Of a stretch of DNA of 64,000 nucleotides, positions 43,410 to 55,374 are shown piece by piece. The stretch lies in assembly GCA_019633425.1 (NCBI GenBank), contig WSUB01000132.1:55746-119745 (forward strand). The letters run 5' to 3'. Position 1 is the stretch's first letter. Each line of letters begins with the position of its first letter. Both the position numbers and the translations under genes were made by a program. The notes under the pieces are model-generated. The model did not search any database. It was not told where the DNA came from and saw only the letters and a program-made list of their open reading frames with translations. The stretch comes from Tulasnella sp. 424 (lineage: Eukaryota; Basidiomycota; Agaricomycetes; Cantharellales; Tulasnellaceae).

Positions 43410-46400
43410 ATGTCCTCGCCGTTACTGGACCATGGACACCGGCCGACTCAGCTGGGTCGCGCCGATTCCTCTGCCACAGGCTCATCCGCTTACACCCAGA
43501 CAACACGATCATCCTCAGCAGCCACCAACTATGTCCTCCATTCGCCTTCAACAACCGCCGAGAGCTCCGTTCAATCTCCAAAAGCCTCTCATCTCCCACC
43601 AGCTGCTCAGTCCGCATTCAAACAACAAACACACTCCACCGCGCTTTCATCCCCGGCTGAAATGCAGCAGCAGCCCTCGCTGCTCCCCTCCTCTTCGCAC
43701 CCCAACAACAAACCACCACTCGACGTCGCTGCAGAGGACGCGCAGGGAGCTCATACGCCGTGGAAACTTGAATTTCGAGGTGTCGTGAGGTTTGCGCGCT
43801 GGGTCTCGGCCAAGGGAAACACCAACGCGAGCGCGAGCAGCACCAGTTCCGGAACCAGAAAGCAGCAGCAGCAACAGCGATCGCGTCCGCTTCGACCCAA
43901 AAAGCCACTCACTCCCATTCAGCCGCCCTCCTTGCCCGCTGCTGATTCCTCGCATCCATCCTCTCCGCCACTGGCTTCCCCAGTCAATCACCGACGCACG
44001 ACGTTCGACATCGTGTCGCCTCTAGTGGCTGTCCCTTCCGAAATGGGGACCATCGCGAACCCAACTAGCGGATCCACCAACAATAACAACAACGTGACCG
44101 CGCAGCCCGTGACACTACCCCCATTCAAGTTCACTCGCGGATTGAGCCTCATTGAGGCGTTGGACGTCCCACCCTCGTCCTCGAGTTCCGCTTCTTTAGC
44201 TCCTCCCGGTCCTATTCCGCCATCGATATCTGCGCCGCCTTCGACCCTTACCGGTGCTGGGAAGCCGCACAATCAGAATGGGAAAAGTCGGCCTAGTACC
44301 AGCCCAGGCACGCTTCATAATAACGTCAACAATGCCCAATCTCGACAACCTGCGAGGGCCTCGACACCCGGTCGCGATCCTATCGCAGCAGAAGAAGTCC
44401 CACCTGGTGCACCTCACATGTCCAAAGTTATCCGCTTGGACGAACGGACTACCACCGTCTTTGCTGGGGGTGTTGTCGTTTTGAATTCCGATGTGTCCAG
44501 GTCTGGATCCCCGAGTCCCGATTCTCCTCCCGCTAGACCGGTACGCGCGCGTAAGCAGCAGCGAGCCCCACGACCGAATCTTCCGAAACCATCGCCGACC
44601 CAAGTCGATGACGAAGACGACGTCTTTTTCACCGGCTCCGGCTCGTCTCGACAGCCACCACTGCCATCACCGCAACATTGCCATCAGCATCGTTTCCCAG
44701 ACGGCTCCAGCAACAACATCGCGTACGTCGACGAGGACGAGGATGATGATGACGACGACGACGAGTACGAATACGATAGCCCCAAAGCTTGGCGTCGGAT
44801 GTCGGGAGTCGATCGCGTACACGCCAGACGGGAACGACGGCGGAAGGGAGTTTCCGGCTTTCGGAACTCGATGCAGCTCGACGGAGCGGCGGATGACGAA
44901 GAAGTTGATGATTATCTCAGGGGCCCGCACAATGAAGGTGGGAACCATCCGACCGAGGGTGACGAAAAGGTACCCAGGACGGGTTCGTTTCCTGTGATGA
45001 TGGGAGCAGCATCAGCGGCGCCGTCGCGGGCGGAGGAGGGTGCTTCTTCTGGCGAACGTGTCGTCGCGCAATCCCAACAAGAAGCACCACCGCTGAAACA
45101 GAAGAACAGCGACGGACAAGTCTTCCTCGTCCCCTCCCCGACAACAACAACAACACCAACGATACGACCAAGACCTCCCAGGCCTCTCCCCCCAATCCCC
45201 ATCATCGGTCTTAATAATCATCACATTCGGCTCTCGACCGAAGGAGCAGGAGAGGACGAAGAGGAAAACGAAAAAAAGCGTCGGGGTTTAACTCCAACTT
45301 TGAACAGCGCCGCAGCCACCGTTTCGTTAGCCTCCCCGTCCTCTTCAACCGTTTTCTCCCACTCCCAGGGTACCCTCCTCCTCCCCAACGGCAGCGGATT
45401 GGGCGCAACAGGCGTTGTTGGCAGTCGAAAAAATCGGAACCTTCTTTCCGCTCCTCCTCCCCCGTCCGACGCGCGGTTTAGCGTCGTTTCCGCGGAGTGG
45501 GTCAAAGTGGACGCTGAAGACATGGACGCGAACGAGTTCGGGATGACGTCGTCGAATGGGAATGGGAACGGAGGCAGCCGCCGTTTTGGGAGCTTTGGGA
45601 GGAAAAGTTACTCGGAAGCTGGACATCATGGTGGTAGTTCTCCTCCTCCAGTCACCTCGTCGAACCGTTTTCTTTTCCCGTTCTTCTCATCTTCGCCTGC
45701 GTCTGAAGAAGAGGATCGCTCTTCTTCGTTGCATTCGACGGTCGTGGACCACAGGTTCTTCCCTTTCCAAACAGCTGTGTCCGACGTTGGGCACGGTGCT
45801 GGTAGCAGCGGCCCTAGCAGTCCTAGACGCAGTGGAGACGCAGCGGAAGTCCTTGCGAGTGGAGGTGCCGGCAAACGCGATTCGCTTTTGCTAAGGAGTA
45901 AAAGCGCGAGGTTGCCTCAGCGAGTGTCGATGATTGAGGACACTGGGTCGGATAACGGGCACGGTGCGATGCGAAGGGTGTCGAAGAAGGCGATCATCGT
46001 TGGAGAACGGGAACCTGTCGTCAAGAGGAAGCAGTCCGCGGGGAACGTGTTGAAGGATCGGCTGAGGTCGTCTTTCGGCTTGAAGAAAGTTTTGGGAGGG
46101 GATGGTGAAACCACTGGTGGAGGAGGAGGGTTCTTTGGAAGTGGCAAGGGGAAGGAGAAGGAGAAACAACAGCAGCAGCAACCCCCGAGATCATCGACTC
46201 CACGACCTCAAACTCCCGTCCGGGAGATCCGACTCGACGACAACCTCGCCGAAGAAGTCACGCCCAGCTCGAAAGCAACTCGGAGGAAGAGCGTTCTCGT
46301 CAAGAAACGTCCTTCGACGGCGATCTCGGAAGGCCTCGAAAAGGGGAATCCGAAATCCAGATCGACGACTTCGTTGGGGTTGGGGTTGGGGTTGGGCAAG

Positions 46401-48937
46401 GAGAGGAAAAGTACTTCGACTCCGAGACCTTCCATGACGAGCGAAGGCAAGCCGGAGAACATCCCTTTACCGAGTTCACCGGGCTCCGGTTCGACGGTGG
46501 ACGGTTCTCCCGTGCGCAGAGCGTCGACTACCACGCCCTTGAGTCGAAGGTTCACGGGCAAGTTTGGATCTCAGAAGAAGCGGAACCGCGGTGGAAGTTT
46601 GAGCAGTTCGGTGGAGTTGGGCATCGTCGGGTCGGTTTCTGACGCTGGGCACAGTCAAGGTCATAGTCGCGTGGCGAGCGAAGCCGTTGCTACTGGACGG
46701 CGACGCGGGAGCACGAGCGGTGGTTCTGGATTCATGGGTTTCTTCTCCGGCTTGAGCATGACGTCCATCACGTCGTCCTCGAACGTCAACCGTATCCCAG
46801 CATCACCAGCATCAACTCCAAAATCCGGCAAGCTGACGAAACCGAACCCGCTTGCGGCCAATTTGCCTACCACCTGGTCGCCTTCGTATGGTCTAGGCCG
46901 GGGACATTCGACTTCCAGTTCGACGTTCTTTGGAGGGAGTGCTGCCACGCCTGCTTCGATCTTGAACGTGACGGCTCCCGGGACGCCCGAGTCTCCCTAT
47001 GTGGGGCTTTCGGAATCGCCCGTCATGTCCACCATACCTCTCCGTTCGACCTCCCCATCTCCACTTGCGACGACCACCCCCAGACGCTCGTCTACGAGTT
47101 TGTTGTTCTCTACTCCCAAGGCGCTGCACAGGATCTCGGAAGGGTCTCGGTTCGAAACTAGCCCCATGTCGATTTCGTCCGTCGTTGAAACGGCCGAGAA
47201 CGCGGGTAGTGAAGAAGGTCCGGACGCGGGGACGCCGAAGGGATGGGTGAAGGTGAAACCGCGGAAGAGCGTATCGTCGTTCCTCCCCGCTGAGGATGAT
47301 ATCCCTCCCGTCCCACCGATCCCGGCTGCTTTGGCGTCTCAAGTTCTGATTCCAGCCCCGCCGCTTCTGATACCGGGTCGAAGACCGTTACCTCCACCTC
47401 CCGTCGTTGTGAATCCTGATACTGGTAGGTGTATTGATTTGGTTGTTGCAGATTCTTTGCAGTGCTGACCCTCGATATTGCCTTGCAGTTCATAAGAAAG
47501 CCCCTCTCGTCTCGTTGGCTTATACTGGGAAACAAGGGTACTACGCACATGAAGAAGCTCGACTTCAGCTTCAGCGCGAGATCGCCGATGAGGATCCCGA
47601 GACTCCGCCATCCACTACGGCTCATGGAGATCTTGCAGAACCGAATCCCGACATGTCGGTCGAGTACCCGCTCACCCCCAGACTAAAGGAAAACATCCTT
47701 CGAGCCCACCTCTATACATCCCCTTCCTCGCCCACCGCCAAGTTATCAACCGCTCGAATGGGCTCGATGTACGCCTTCCCTCGAACTGAATCCACCCTCG
47801 ACGACGATCTCGTGATGTTCAAACCGAATCGACCTCACCTCCCGCATCGTCAAAGCAGCGCCTCTGCCAAGAGGTGGACTCTGGCTGTCAATCAAATTCC
47901 GGACGATTCCGAGTTCCTCAAGGAGATCGACGATTTACGGAAGAGCCGGCAGGAGATTGCTACCGCTTCTCGACGAGCGTCGTTTAGGAAGACTGTCGAG
48001 GGCTCCATTGAGGACGAACCTTGTTCTGATGGAGAGCTCGATGAAGGCTCTGATGAAGAAGGGGTTTGGATGAAGGCGCGAAGGGCGATGCTTACTGTGA
48101 GAGAGATGATGAGAACCGAGACGAGCTATCGGAATCATTTGATTAGGCTTTGGGAAGCGGATGTAAGTTTGGATTCGATGATCGGCGCACAGGCTGGTTC
48201 ACTAACTTTGCTGTGTTTTCGTAGTCGGCAAACCCTACTCCCCTGACACCTCCGACCTTCCTCACTCATCTACCTTCTCTCATCTCGGCTTCAACTCTCC
48301 TTTCAAGTCGACTCGAGGAGGACCCGTCCGCATGGGGTGTCAGCGCCGCGTTCCTCGGGGCGGAAGACGCCCTCGAAAAGGCCTTCTCCGCTTGGTGCGG
48401 CGTTGTCGGACAAGTCATGCTTGAACTAGCTGGCAACACTCCTCCGATCAGTACTAGCGCATCAAGAACCTCCTTGTACAACCGCAAGTCCAGCACAGGC
48501 CCTCGAGATGTCCTGGACAAGGAGAAACCAGCCCCCAAACGTGCCGATACCGTTGCTAGTAGTATCAGTGGTGGGAGTGCAAGTGCAAGTGGCAAGCTAG
48601 GCAAAAAACCCAAATCACGGCCTGGCTCTACTTTTGGGATCGGCTCGGCACCATACTCAACCGGCAGCAAGCCACTGAGCGTCCAAGACATCGCTATCAT
48701 GCCTTCCCAACGAGTGCCTCGCTATGTTCTCTTGTTCAAAGGTAAAACCACGATGCTCGTATTCTGTTCTAAACAAGACGGACTAACTCATTCCTCGTTG
48801 CAGATCTCCTCGAACAAACTCCTGTAACCTCTCCATCCCGAGCTCTCGTTGAACGAGCTCTCCAAGGCGCCATGAGAATCGCCAAAAATTGCGACGACGC
48901 ACAACAGAATTCTGCGTTAGTCATCCCATCACCATAA
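43410..48937 (+). CDS. large RhoGEF with a disordered N-terminus and C-terminal DH domain
   Basis: The exons are 43410-47424, 47489-48162, 48225-48741 and 48804-48937, in phase, giving 1779 aa. About 1500 residues are low-complexity: Ser/Pro/Thr-rich, polyQ, a long Asp/Glu run near 440-455, many basic-Ser motifs and LGLGLGLG. The DH (RhoGEF) domain begins ARRAMLTVREMMRTETSYRNHL (split across about 1535-1556) and is interrupted by a Ser-rich insert of about 90 residues. It resumes at PSQRVPRYVLLFKDLL (about 1723) and ALVERALQGAMRIAKNCDDAQ. DH domains load GTP on Rho-family GTPases for polarity and cell-wall control. No PH domain follows; the model stops nine residues after that block, so a missed 3' exon is possible. 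The ATG at 43410 is the first in frame. Confidence 0.84.
46374..46396 (+). repeat. TTGGGG microsatellite inside the RhoGEF exon
   Basis: Three TTGGGG units and a partial fourth lie in frame and encode alternating Leu-Gly. With four G runs the sequence could form a G-quadruplex on the coding strand. It is not the usual fungal telomere unit (TTAGGG). Confidence 0.85.
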
Positions 48938-49456
48938 CATACACTCCTTACAAATGCAGGTACTGGCCACAATATGCTTCGCTGAGTGGTATTTATTTTC
49001 CTTATTTTCTTCTTTTCCCCGGCCACTCTGGCTTCCTCTCTTTTCCAACTTCGGACATTCTTTTCCAACTTCCCCCCTCCCCCCCGTCACATAGCTCCCA
49101 TTATGTTCCGTTTATTGTACATCGACCGTTTGTGGTTGTCTTTTTTTCCTGTTCATGTGTCCATATTTGCATACTTTCTGTTCAGCGCTAATACCCTTTA
49201 CTACCCCATTCTGCCATAAGCTGCATCGCGCCCTCGAACTTTCTTTTTCTTGGTTCTCGCTTTATCTCTATCATTTGTAGCATTATACTCAAGTTGCAAT
49301 CTCTCTCCTGTTATCTCATCTCTTTCCTAGTAATACACCCACTAGGGCCACTCGCTCGCTACATCCTTTTGACGTATATTAAGATGGGCTAATAGTCCAA
49401 TGAGTACAGGAGTACATATGCGCAAGCCAGATCACTCGACCATCTTCGTTGAAGCC
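48938..49456. terminator. convergent 3' flanks of RhoGEF and ALG9
   Basis: The two genes end towards each other across 519 bp of T-rich DNA. It should hold both polyadenylation regions. The frame at 48889-49219 is not supported as coding, apart from the possibility of a further RhoGEF exon. Confidence 0.45.
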
Positions 49457-52001
49457 TCACACCTTCCCGGCTTTTGACCAATCCCTACTCTCTCTTGCCT
49501 CCGCCAACTTCCTATTACGAAGCAGACAATATTCCCCAAACTTGTTCCCTCCGTCAAAACCGAATCCATTCTCCTTCCAGAACGACCCAGGGAACCAGAG
49601 GAGGCGGCTGAAACGACCCGAGTTGGCGGCGTCAAGGAATTCGTGGCAGTAGACTTTGTCCCACGTTGCCGTGTCAGCGACATATCGAGGCTCCAAGTCA
49701 GCTGGCCGAGAATCGGAATGTCGAAGGGGGAAGTCGGAATCGATCAGGTAATCGCATGTCGAGATGTCTGCCTGTTGTGGAAGGTAGGAACATCAGTGTC
49801 AAGATACATAAACTCCAAGCAGGGAGAACCAGCTCACGTAAAATTCCAAAACCTCTTGGTTGCGGTCGTTCAGAGCTGGGTGACCCACTCGCGCTCCCTG
49901 CCGGGACCAAGCCCACAAGCCAGCTGCACCTTCCTTGCTTGGAGTAAAGTGTCCAGGTAGCAATCCGTTGAATTCGCTCTTGACGAACTCTGCCTGTACA
50001 CCTTCCGGGAGCAGGTAGTGACCGGGGAAACGATACCATTCTTTGCCGTAGCAGAGCTTGAGTCCCCCGAACGCCTTGAGAGGAGACAAGTCGATTTGAT
50101 GCCTCTCCTCTTCTTCGTATTTAGACGTCGAAACCCAATTCTTCCCATCATCGACAGACCCAGCGGGGGGTGGGGTGATGAGGAGGTTCGTAACGTTGAG
50201 AAGACGAGGAAGCTCGGCGTTTTGGAGATTGAAGACGGCGTCGAGAGGGGCGTGGTAGTACATGATCGAGCTAAGGGTGCGCGAGATGGATATGAAGGAG
50301 GTGATCAAGATAACCCATAATGTAAAGGTGCCAAAGATTGAGCTCCTTGAAGCCTGCAAGGTTCGAGTCAGCAATCATGGATCAGACGGACGCACTGGTG
50401 ACCCATACCTTATACGGCGACGACGTAGCCTTGATGTAAGCCACTTCCATCCATCCCCTGACGAGATACAACGCCACAGCAGCATTGAAGCAAAGAAGTG
50501 GGTAAATTGGGAACATAAACCTCTCCTCCTTGTGTGCTTGCATCGTCAAGATACCCAACCATAGGTAGAATGGTGCCAGACGCATCGTCAAGAGGACGAA
50601 AGGCGAGCTTTCATCGGTCATAGGTCGTGGACCGAGCCTCTTGTATTCAACAAAGCGAGTGACGAGGAGGGCCGGGAAGGAAATGAGCGCGAGAGGAAGG
50701 ACGAAGTTGAAGTTGAGGGTGAGGTTGAGCAGGTAAAAGTACCATGGCTCGGTTCCGTAAAGCTCGGGACCAGTGGCGGAGGAAGGGAAGATGTTGTAGC
50801 GGACGATGTTCCATGGCGTGATGGTGAGTTTGCCGTATGCCAGACTGTCGATGGCGATGACGGGAACCTCCAAAGCAAAAGCAGATGAGACGAAGAACGA
50901 TTCGAGAGGTAGCTGAACTTACGAAAAGAAGAGACGCCAGCAATCCGCCTTGAACCAGCCGAGCCCATCTCCCAGCAATCCAGGTGGAATACGCTTCAGG
51001 CTTGATCTTGTCCTTTCCGTAAACGAACATTTCCTCGAGGACGAACGGAATCGCAACAGCCAACGAGAATGGCCATCCGACGATTCCACCAGTTGCAAAG
51101 AATAGAATGGCGGCAAAGGTTCGTTGATTGTTGAGACGGGAAGGCAGGTCCAAAGCGTACGAGAATGCCACCATATTGCACATCATCGCAAAGGATGATG
51201 GAAGGAAGGCTGAGAAAACAAGTCGTAAGGTCAACCAATGCGATATGCAAGTGTGCAGAATTTAAACCTACCGCTGGTGGCACTCCACATGCCAGCGCTA
51301 GTGGCAAGGAGGAAGAGGGTGTAGCGACCAACATGCGGGTTGACTTTTTCCACGACTGCTCGATAGAATTTGGATTCGCAGAGCGCACAGAGAATTGCCA
51401 GAGCTGCGCGCACACCGAAGAAGGATTGTCGCTGAAAACAATTAGTTTCAGTCAGCGTGATCTTTGCCGAGAGCATGGAGGTCATACTTTTTCGAGATTC
51501 AAAATCCGAATGGCGCGGGCGGGGAGGAGGTGCAAGGCAATATACGCCCACGATCGTATTGAGTACACAGGGGAAGTCTCCCAAGTCTGGAAGCCGTATC
51601 CCTGGTCTAAGTAGTGTAGCGGCTCCCAAAAGTTGTATACTGGAAAATACGGAAGCCGTCAGTCAGGGCGCCGATAATATTTTTGGCCACACGTACCTTC
51701 ATCGCAGTCGGAGATGTTCGAATAGATTGCAGAACAGAAGCGTATCAACACCAAGATTCGAAAGGCCACTGAGAAGCTTGGACACCATGGCCCCTTCGTA
51801 TTCCTTAAGGAGGGTGATGTCAGCTGTTAATATGTGGAACGCCAGGGTTCAACCATACTTTCGCAGTTGGTCATGAAGTAGTGCGTCGTATTTCACAGGA
51901 GGTTTTGGTTTTGGCTTCTCATCTTGTTGGCCAGTTGTTGGACGAGCGAAACGAACCGTTTCTATCCGCTTTGGAGGTGTAGCGGTTGAGGAGGAGGACA
52001 T
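49457..52001 (-). CDS. ALG9: dolichol-P-Man-dependent alpha-1,2-mannosyltransferase (GT22)
   Basis: There are eight exons (minus strand): 52001-51859, 51803-51697, 51639-51488, 51431-51272, 51209-50923, 50867-50409, 50353-49838 and 49771-49457. Every junction is in phase, giving 712 aa. After a Pro/Lys-rich head comes the first helix (FSVAFRILVLIRFCSAIYSN) and the luminal loop SDCDEVYNFWEPLHYL. This carries the GT22 acidic motif and the ALG9 signature QTWETSPVYSIRSWAY. Multiple helices follow, with HKEERFMFPIYPLLC near the middle and a large luminal C-terminal domain. ALG9 works in the ER, adding mannoses to the lipid-linked oligosaccharide for N-glycosylation. Length and motifs fit the family. 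Confidence 0.93.
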
Positions 52002-52361
52002 GGGTTGGGTGGGTGGTGGTTGTATTCGCCGACCGCAATGACGACAGCCGAAATTGCCGATCGCCGTTTATAGTGTGCCTGAACCGGACGTCCGCGGACC
52101 CCGGGTGGCTCCCCACCCTCCATTCCGTCATGCAGTTTAAACGCTCGGGTTTATATTTCGTTAAGCGATGATAGTCAATGATGGAACCGGGACTGCGTCG
52201 GGTGGGCAGGGCTTGAGAATCTTCTCCCAATCCATTCCCCAAAACCACTGAAGGCGTGGGACTTCGCAGAATGCTGTTTCCCACTGGAATCGGCTCGGGT
52301 TCTCTTCCTCCCCCCTTTGCCGTTCCATAAAGATCGCAGTAAAGTGTATCGCGGCATCACC
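52002..52361. promoter_or_regulatory. divergent promoter, ALG9 and F-box gene 6
   Basis: 360 bp lie between the two outward-facing start codons. No specific motif identified. Confidence 0.5.
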
Positions 52362-53780
52362 ATGGACATTTTTATCGAAGAGTCTTGTCAGGTTAGCTAT
52401 ATTTGCGCTCGCGCAGAGGACTCCAGTGCCTCCCACTCATGCCCGTTCATCGCGATTGGTTCCATACCTAGGAGGGAACGAGCAAGGAAACACGCGAACT
52501 CCGAGCAACATCAAAGAGGTCCACTAGTCTTTTGGATCTTCCGGTCGAACTCCTTAAGGACATCATCTCCGACCTACCCGTTCCTGCCATACCAAACTTC
52601 ATGGTTAACCGCTTCCTCCGCCCGATCTGCGAGCAGTGTTTGTATGAAAGGATCATGCTGGGGGGTCAGCCCCGACGGTCCATTCGCCTCCTAGAAACAT
52701 TCACTTTACGGCCAGATCTCGCCCAGCTTGTTCGTGATCTAACTATCGATTTCAACTGGGTCAACGAGTACGGATTGGCTTGCAACGAAGTACCAGACGG
52801 GCTTAAACCCGATGGAGCCGAAGCCCTATCTCTAGCCCAGAACATTCGCTGTTTGAAGATGGATGGTATTGGAAACTGGATACATGCACCAATGCTCTCC
52901 AGGCTCCGAGGTGCGGTGTCTAAAATGAAGTTGACCCGCCTTTCAACTCCCTGGATTGGCGATCAAATGACCCTTTCAAACCTCGGAAGCCTCGCACCTC
53001 AAGAGGGACGTGACCGGGAGCTTGTGGCCGAGATTCGGTCCGTATTCCAAGCACAACCGCAACTTGAACACCTATTCTTTTCACCTTCCTTCCTTTCGGA
53101 TCAACTTCTATCAACTCTGAAAGACGGTCTTCTCCCTTCAGATATTCCGAACCTCAAATCATTGGAAACCAGCCCTAGAGTTGCCGTTGCCTTCATAGCG
53201 GTGACTCCCAATCTCGAATGCTTAGCCCTTTTCCTGATACAGTGGGATGACGAGATTTTCTCTCAATTGAAAAGTAGCTCAAAAGTGATTCGCTCGTCAC
53301 TCCGGCGTCTCATTATGACCACGTGGCACCGTGACTCGTGGCTTTGGGAAAATCTCGCCAGCATCTTCTCTCTCTTTCCGAGCATGGAGACGCTTTGTAT
53401 CACTGTCACTGTTGCTTTTGCTCGAAAGAACGCACAAAGTGCAAATTACTTCTTTGAAAAGGTACGACGAGCCTTAGGAGTGTCAAGCTCGCCCCACTGA
53501 AAACCCATTGCAATAGATTGCAAGCTGCGGCTACGCCCTTCCATCGCTCCGGAGCGTAGAGGTCAAATACGACTGGCCTGATTCCGTAGTGGAAACAAGG
53601 ACTATGGTAGACTTGAGGATGAGATGTCCTCAGCTAGAGACCATCATCATTTCAGGAGGGAATATGTGGATGTTTCGGAAGGGCGACGATGTTGTAATGG
53701 ACCCTGCTCCTGTGTTTATGGGGACCGTTGAGCCGAAGCGGCACCTGGGCCCATCGAATGATCTACCACCCCCCAAATGA
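52362..53780 (+). CDS. F-box/LRR-like protein 6 (local F-box family)
   Basis: The exons are 52362-52391, 52472-53461 and 53517-53780, all in phase 0, giving 427 aa. The short first exon encodes MDIFIEESCQ, matching the layout of genes 3-5; without it the frame has no ATG before the F-box. The F-box is LPVELLKDIISDL, with ICEQCLYERI after it. The middle matches genes 4 and 5 (IGNWIHAP, LKPDGAEALSLAQNIR). The last exon is the family tail (CPQLETIII, MWMFRK, NDLPPPK), more diverged than in the array members. No lesion. It lies about 29 kb from the nearest paralogue, so it is a dispersed copy. Confidence 0.86.
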
Positions 53781-54449
53781 AGCGAGCCGTCCACATTCGA
53801 GTTGTAGATGCTAGTCACACTCTGTTTAAATGTCCCTTTTCGCACGTACGTGATTGCGCTTGATCCTTATGGAAGGAACCGCTTGGGTTGACGACAGGGG
53901 CTTAAGGGGCTTCGACTCGGTTGGGTATTGGTGGCGTTATCTTTGGCGAACGGGCTGTCTTAAGGTCACCAAGGCATAGTTCCCGCCGAAGCGGAGACCC
54001 GTTACGTGAAGATACGCAGTAAACGCATGGCGAAGGGGAGGTACTCTAACTGAGACGCCGAGGTAGTCTCGAGGTGCTGCGTACTCGCCGGTTTCGGAAA
54101 GAACCTTTCGCTCCCGGAGCTCCTTGCGTCGGTGAAAGGAACACCGAGATCGACGTCGGATCATACAACTAAAAGGGGTTCCTCTGGACACTTCAACATG
54201 ATGAGTATAAGGGCGATATTGAGGTCGGCACGGTCTGTAGTTAGAGAATTTTCCTCCGCGTTCCGAAGCAAACGCTAATATTATACGATATTGATAGATT
54301 CGGGCACAAACGAATAAATCAGAGAAGAAAAGAGGAGCTTCTGAGGACGGGGATTCATTTACAGGACTGTCTGGATATGTAATTACTATATCCTTTTTCG
54401 CCAGTCTCCGCCCTTGGATTGAGCTTTGATAGGGAAACGCCTGACCAGA

Positions 54450-54525
54450 CCGGCTATCGTTCTCGAACCAGTTCCTCTCTTGGCGACCTGCCAGGAGAAG
54501 ACTTGGTTCCAGAACGATAGCCGGG
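54450..54525. repeat. imperfect inverted repeat, arms of about 36 bp
   Basis: The arm beginning ccggctatcgttctcgaacc (54450) pairs with the arm ending ggttccagaacgatagccgg (54505-54524). The inner parts also pair (gttcctctcttggc against gccaggagaagac), leaving only a few bases of loop near 54486-54490. Mismatches are few and scattered. It could be a miniature palindromic element or a transcribed hairpin. Confidence 0.8.
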
Positions 54526-54599
54526 CTCGGAGTTGGTCCCAAGCGGGGAAAGAATATCTGCAACCATCATTGCCCTGCATCGTGGAGGTGTCAGTAAAT

Positions 54600-55374
54600 C
54601 AAACCTGACGCTCGAGACTCACAATGAATGGGGACTTACATTCTTGGCAAACGCATCCAAGGCAGAATTCCAGCTGACGGAGGGAGGGAGGTCGACAAGG
54701 CTTGTCGGCCTCGGAGATGGTACCCTTCTCTCCAGCGTTGCGGGCTTGTTTGGCGAGACGCTTGACTTCCTCGTCAAAAGTCTCTTCTTTTCCTCTCTTG
54801 GGCTTGAGGTTGACTTACTGGTGTTTGCCTAGCTGGCTTGGTGGCTGAGGTTGGACTTCTTGGCTGCGAGAACGACGAGAGAAGGGTCAGGAAGCATTCC
54901 GACGTGTTTTCTCCTTCCTACCGTCATTCACCGTCACCGTCGCCCCGCCAAAAGGGACTCCTCCAGCCTCCACTTCTCAGTGACCTTTTTGAGTTCCGCG
55001 CCGTTCTCAACGTATCGAACGACAACGTCTGTCCAATTGGCCTTCTCAACTTTAGTGATGAAGGCGATTGCGGTATCGAAATAGTCGCCGAAATGAAATT
55101 TGGTGGTGGGATCGTTGCGGTGAGCACAGTGCAGGGGTGAGCGTTGGTGGTGGTAGATGGGGGGAGAGAATAAACCTGGACGAAGGCTTCGTCAAGGTCT
55201 ATTCCCTATCCGCATCAATCACCGTCAACGATTTCCCATACGTTTGTCCTCCCCCCCCCCCCCAAATCGTACGTAAGGTGGTAAATCTGAGAAAGTCAGT
55301 ATCCAGGAGGAAGGAGAAGAAGATCGGACGAGAATTGCTAGACGTACTGCAAGATCCCCGGGGCCGAGAGTGCC
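54600..55374 (-). other. coding-like fragments, gene model not resolved
   Basis: Several minus-strand stretches look like exons but could not be joined with confidence. They are an ATG frame from 55374 ending ILQ at a gtacgt donor; a frame through about 55107-54928 reading KVEKANWTDVVVRYVENG; and a Lys/Glu-rich stretch about 54770-54640 with TFDEEVKRLAKQARNAGEKG. The homopolymer at 55251-55263 lies between the first two. They may be one gene with small introns, a decayed gene or chance. I do not recognise the product. Confidence 0.3.

Noticed and set aside
46374..46396. TTGGGG run as an interstitial telomere
   Set aside because: It is only three and a half units, in frame within an exon, and differs from the usual fungal TTAGGG repeat.
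53937..54563. 208-codon minus frame
   Set aside because: Its N-terminal part reads through the inverted repeat at 54450-54525, giving duplicated residues, and nothing resembles a known family.
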